38,105 bases of DNA. Source: Candidatus Firestoneibacteriota bacterium (GTDB taxonomy: Bacteria > Oederibacteriota > D2-FULL-39-29 > CAIOVX01). The translations under genes were made by a program, and so were the position numbers. The stretch is taken from positions 1 through 38,105 of the forward strand of contig CAIWWK010000055.1 of assembly GCA_903916325.1 (NCBI GenBank). Reading direction: 5' to 3'. The number at the start of each line of letters is the position of its first letter. The stretch's first letter is position 1. Below, piece by piece: positions 35,721 to 38,105 of the stretch. The notes under the pieces were generated by a model. It was not told the origin of the DNA and did no database searches. It worked only from the letters and a program-made list of their open reading frames with translations.

Positions 35721-36904
35721 GTATTTCCGTAAAGGGTTTTAAGGCGGCATCAGTCTCCTGCGGGATAAAAAAAAGCGGGCGGCCGGATCTTTCGCTGATT
35801 TATTCTGAGGTTCCTGCAGTAGCTTCAGCGGTCTTCACAAAAAACAGCGTTAAAGCCGCTCCTGTGCTCCTTAGCATGAAGAACTCAAAGAACGGCTGTA
35901 TTTCTGCCGTAGTCGCTAACTCCGGGAATGCAAACGCTGCTACCGGCAGAGAGGGTTATAAGAACGCGGAAAAGACGGCGTCAGCCGTCGCCGCCGAACT
36001 TCCGGTGAGGCTTGGGGATGTTTTTGTCTGTTCGACCGGCGTTATAGGGGTAAAACTTCCGGTAGCGAAAATAATCGCGGGCGTAAAGGCCGCCGCGCGG
36101 AGGCTTCGTCCGGAAGGTCTCGAGGAAGCGGCTCGCGGAATAATGACCACGGACACTTTTATTAAAACGGCCGGTGCGGGGCTGAAACTAGGCGGCCGTA
36201 AATGCGGTATCTTCGGCATGGCAAAGGGTTCCGGGATGATTCATCCTGACCTTGCGACTATGTTGTGTTTTATTCTTACCGATGTTTCCATTTCAAAGCA
36301 GATGCTTGATGCAGCCTTAAGGGCTTGTGTTAAAGAGAGTTTCAACTCTATTACCGTGGACGGAGACACCAGCACGAATGACACGGCGCTGTGTCTCGCG
36401 AACGGTATGGCAGGGAACAAGCCCGTAAAGTCGAGCGGCAGCGGGTACAACGCGTTCCTGAAAGCTCTTTCTTCCGTGATGGTCTCGCTGGCTAAACAGA
36501 TTGTTCGGGACGGCGAAGGCGCTTCAAAATTCCTGGAAATAGAGGTAAAAGGCGCCGCGGATGAAAAGACAGCCCGTGCCGCGGCGATGGCGATAGCGAA
36601 ATCCTTGCTCGTGAAAACGGCTGCTTACGGGGGAGACCCGAACTGGGGAAGAGTGCTTTCGGCGGTCGGGAATTCCGGCGTTAAATTTCGTGAAGAAAGA
36701 ATAAAGATATTCTTCGGCGGGCTTAAGGTAGTCAGCGGGGGAACCGAACTTAAAGGTTTCAGCGAAAAAAAAGCGCACTTGGCTCTTGCCGAAAAGGAAG
36801 TGAGAATAACGGTAGATCTGGGAGCCGGGAAAAAGAGCGCGAAAGTCTGGACGTGTGATCTTACGGAAGGCTACATAAAAATCAACGCGCATTACAGAAC
36901 CTGA
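35717..36904 (+). CDS. argJ: Bifunctional glutamate N-acetyltransferase/amino-acid acetyltransferase
   Basis: 395 aa; VANSGNANAATGREG, CSTGVIGVKLP, IFGMAKGSGMIHPDLATMLCFILTD, SITVDGDTSTNDT, GEGASKFLEIEVKGA, GGDPNWGRVLSAVG. Confidence 0.97.
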   Translation: MSISVKGFKAASVSCGIKKSGRPDLSLIYSEVPAVASAVFTKNSVKAAPVLLSMKNSKNGCISAVVANSGNANAATGREGYKNAEKTASAVAAELPVRLGDVFVCSTGVIGVKLPVAKIIAGVKAAARRLRPEGLEEAARGIMTTDTFIKTAGAGLKLGGRKCGIFGMAKGSGMIHPDLATMLCFILTDVSISKQMLDAALRACVKESFNSITVDGDTSTNDTALCLANGMAGNKPVKSSGSGYNAFLKALSSVMVSLAKQIVRDGEGASKFLEIEVKGAADEKTARAAAMAIAKSLLVKTAAYGGDPNWGRVLSAVGNSGVKFREERIKIFFGGLKVVSGGTELKGFSEKKAHLALAEKEVRITVDLGAGKKSAKVWTCDLTEGYIKINAHYRT

Positions 36905-36943
36905 AACAGTCGGAAATATCAGCTGCATAAGGCCGCTTTTGCC

Positions 36944-36986
36944 GGGGACTGTCCTTGCCTTGTAATATCCGGGCCGGATTGTCCCC
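36944..36986. repeat. Imperfect inverted repeat before the ABC-F gene
   Basis: GGGGAC (36944-36949)/GTCCCC (36981-36986) with inner palindrome ATCCGG-G-CCGGAT (36967-36979). Confidence 0.5.
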
Positions 36987-37006
36987 TGTGTTTTCATGGG
37001 AGAAAA

Positions 37007-38105
37007 ATGCTTCAGATTACAAAACTCACAAAAAATTTCGGAGAAAGGGTGATACTTGAGGAGGCGGAAGCCTATTTCAACGACGGAGAGCGCGTTTCTT
37101 TGGTCGGCCCGAACGGTTCCGGAAAAACTACTTTCTTTAAGATAATCACCGGCGAAGAACACTGCGATTCAGGCGAGCGCGTCGTTGAGACCGGAGCAAG
37201 GATAGGATTTCTTCCTCAAGAGATAGATTCCATACGCGGCAAAACAGTAATTGAAGAGGTGGCCGGTTCAAGCGAAGAGATACGCGCGATTGAAGCGAAG
37301 ATGCGCGAGCTCGAGCACAAGATGGGCGGCGACGACGCAGCCAACTTCTACGACGAGTACAGCGCGCTGAGCCACAGGTTTGAGGCGCTTGACGGCTATA
37401 ATGTGGAACACAAGGCTAAACGCGTGCTTTACGGGCTCGGTTTCAAGGAGAAGGATTTCACCCGCAATACGGAAGAATTTAGCGGCGGCTGGCTGATGAG
37501 GATAGCTCTCGCCAGGCTGCTGGTAAACCCGCCTGATATAATGCTCCTGGACGAACCTACTAACCATCTTGATCTTTACTCCCTGCTCTGGATGCAGAAC
37601 TTTATACTGTCCTACAAAGGAATCCTGATTTTTACTTCGCACGACAGGGATTTTGTCGACAACGTATCTACGCGCATACTCGAAATAGACAGCGGTAAAC
37701 TTGTCAGCTACAAAGGAAATTATAACTTCTTCCTTGAGGAAAAACAGAAGAAACGCGACATCCTGGAGAAGCAGTCCGGCCAGCAGCAGAAAGAGAAGGA
37801 GCGCCTGCAGGAGTTCATTAACAGATTCCGCGCGACCGCTTCAAAAGCAAAATCCGTGCAGAGCAAAATAAAGCACCTCGACAAGATGGAAGAAATAGTT
37901 GTCGAGAAGGAAAAAAAGACGCTAAATTTCGCTTTCCCCCAGCCAATAAAGAGCGGGCGGGAAGTCATAGCGCTGGAGAATTTGCACAAATCCTACGGCA
38001 GCACAAAGATATACACCGGGGTTGACCTGTCTATTGAGAGGGGCGACCGTATAGCGCTTGTCGGAGTTAACGGAGCCGGCAAATCCACGCTGCTCAAAAT
38101 AATGG
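37007..38105 (+). CDS. ABC-F family ATP-binding protein, truncated by the window end
   Basis: MLQITKLTKNFGERVILEEAEAYFNDGERVSLVGPNGSGKTTFFKIITGEE..., FSGGWLMRIALARLLVNPPDIMLLDEPTNHLDLYSLLWMQNFILSYKGILIFTSHDRDF, then a second Walker A GVNGAGKSTLLKIM; absent from the track because no stop is reached. Confidence 0.95.
   Translation, partial: MLQITKLTKNFGERVILEEAEAYFNDGERVSLVGPNGSGKTTFFKIITGEEHCDSGERVVETGARIGFLPQEIDSIRGKTVIEEVAGSSEEIRAIEAKMRELEHKMGGDDAANFYDEYSALSHRFEALDGYNVEHKAKRVLYGLGFKEKDFTRNTEEFSGGWLMRIALARLLVNPPDIMLLDEPTNHLDLYSLLWMQNFILSYKGILIFTSHDRDFVDNVSTRILEIDSGKLVSYKGNYNFFLEEKQKKRDILEKQSGQQQKEKERLQEFINRFRATASKAKSVQSKIKHLDKMEEIVVEKEKKTLNFAFPQPIKSGREVIALENLHKSYGSTKIYTGVDLSIERGDRIALVGVNGAGKSTLLKIM

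Noticed and set aside
36524-37162. 212-aa minus-strand ORF spanning the argJ end and ABC-F start
   Set aside because: Both flanking plus-strand genes are unambiguous; the translation has no recognisable motif.
37268-37989. Minus-strand ORFs 37268-37642 and 37720-37989
   Set aside because: Antisense to the truncated ABC-F gene, which the track omitted only because it runs off the window.
1-38105. tRNA, rRNA, prophage or defence island
   Set aside because: Reading the intergenic gaps by eye showed no tRNA-like cloverleaf, phage structural gene, toxin-antitoxin or restriction gene; a tRNAscan or DefenseFinder run would be needed to be certain.

Overview
The window is a mostly plus-strand, densely packed bacterial housekeeping segment with many 1-14 bp gene overlaps. 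In order it carries: recX-alaS; a phasin-like gene; ubiB-family kinase-ruvX-mltG; an ABC-2 exporter pair followed by an exported DUF4091-like protein; a YchF-like GTPase; a SIMPL protein; an O2/ROS-defence cluster (flavin reductase, rubredoxin, flavodoxin-like, desulfoferrodoxin, rubrerythrin); folD; a TolC/adaptor/FtsX-like permease export operon; a type IV pilus block (pilD, pilM, pilN, pilO, pilQ); aroC-aroK; TPR/YfhO-like/GT2/nfo; two parvulin-type foldases; argC-argJ; and an ABC-F ATPase cut by the window end. I see no convincing CRISPR array, rRNA, tRNA, prophage or complete mobile element, and no clear-cut novel system. The points most worth a second look are: a rubredoxin ORF missing from the ORF track that looks like the split C-terminal half of a high-molecular-weight rubredoxin; apparent PilN and PilO C-terminal domain fusions; two genes whose best start is CTG; symmetrical GATGACACCGAT repeats between recX and alaS; 7-bp-period CCGTTTA repeats at two loci; structured GC-rich leaders; and candidate leaderless promoters. 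All family calls come from reading the translations by eye, with no database search.
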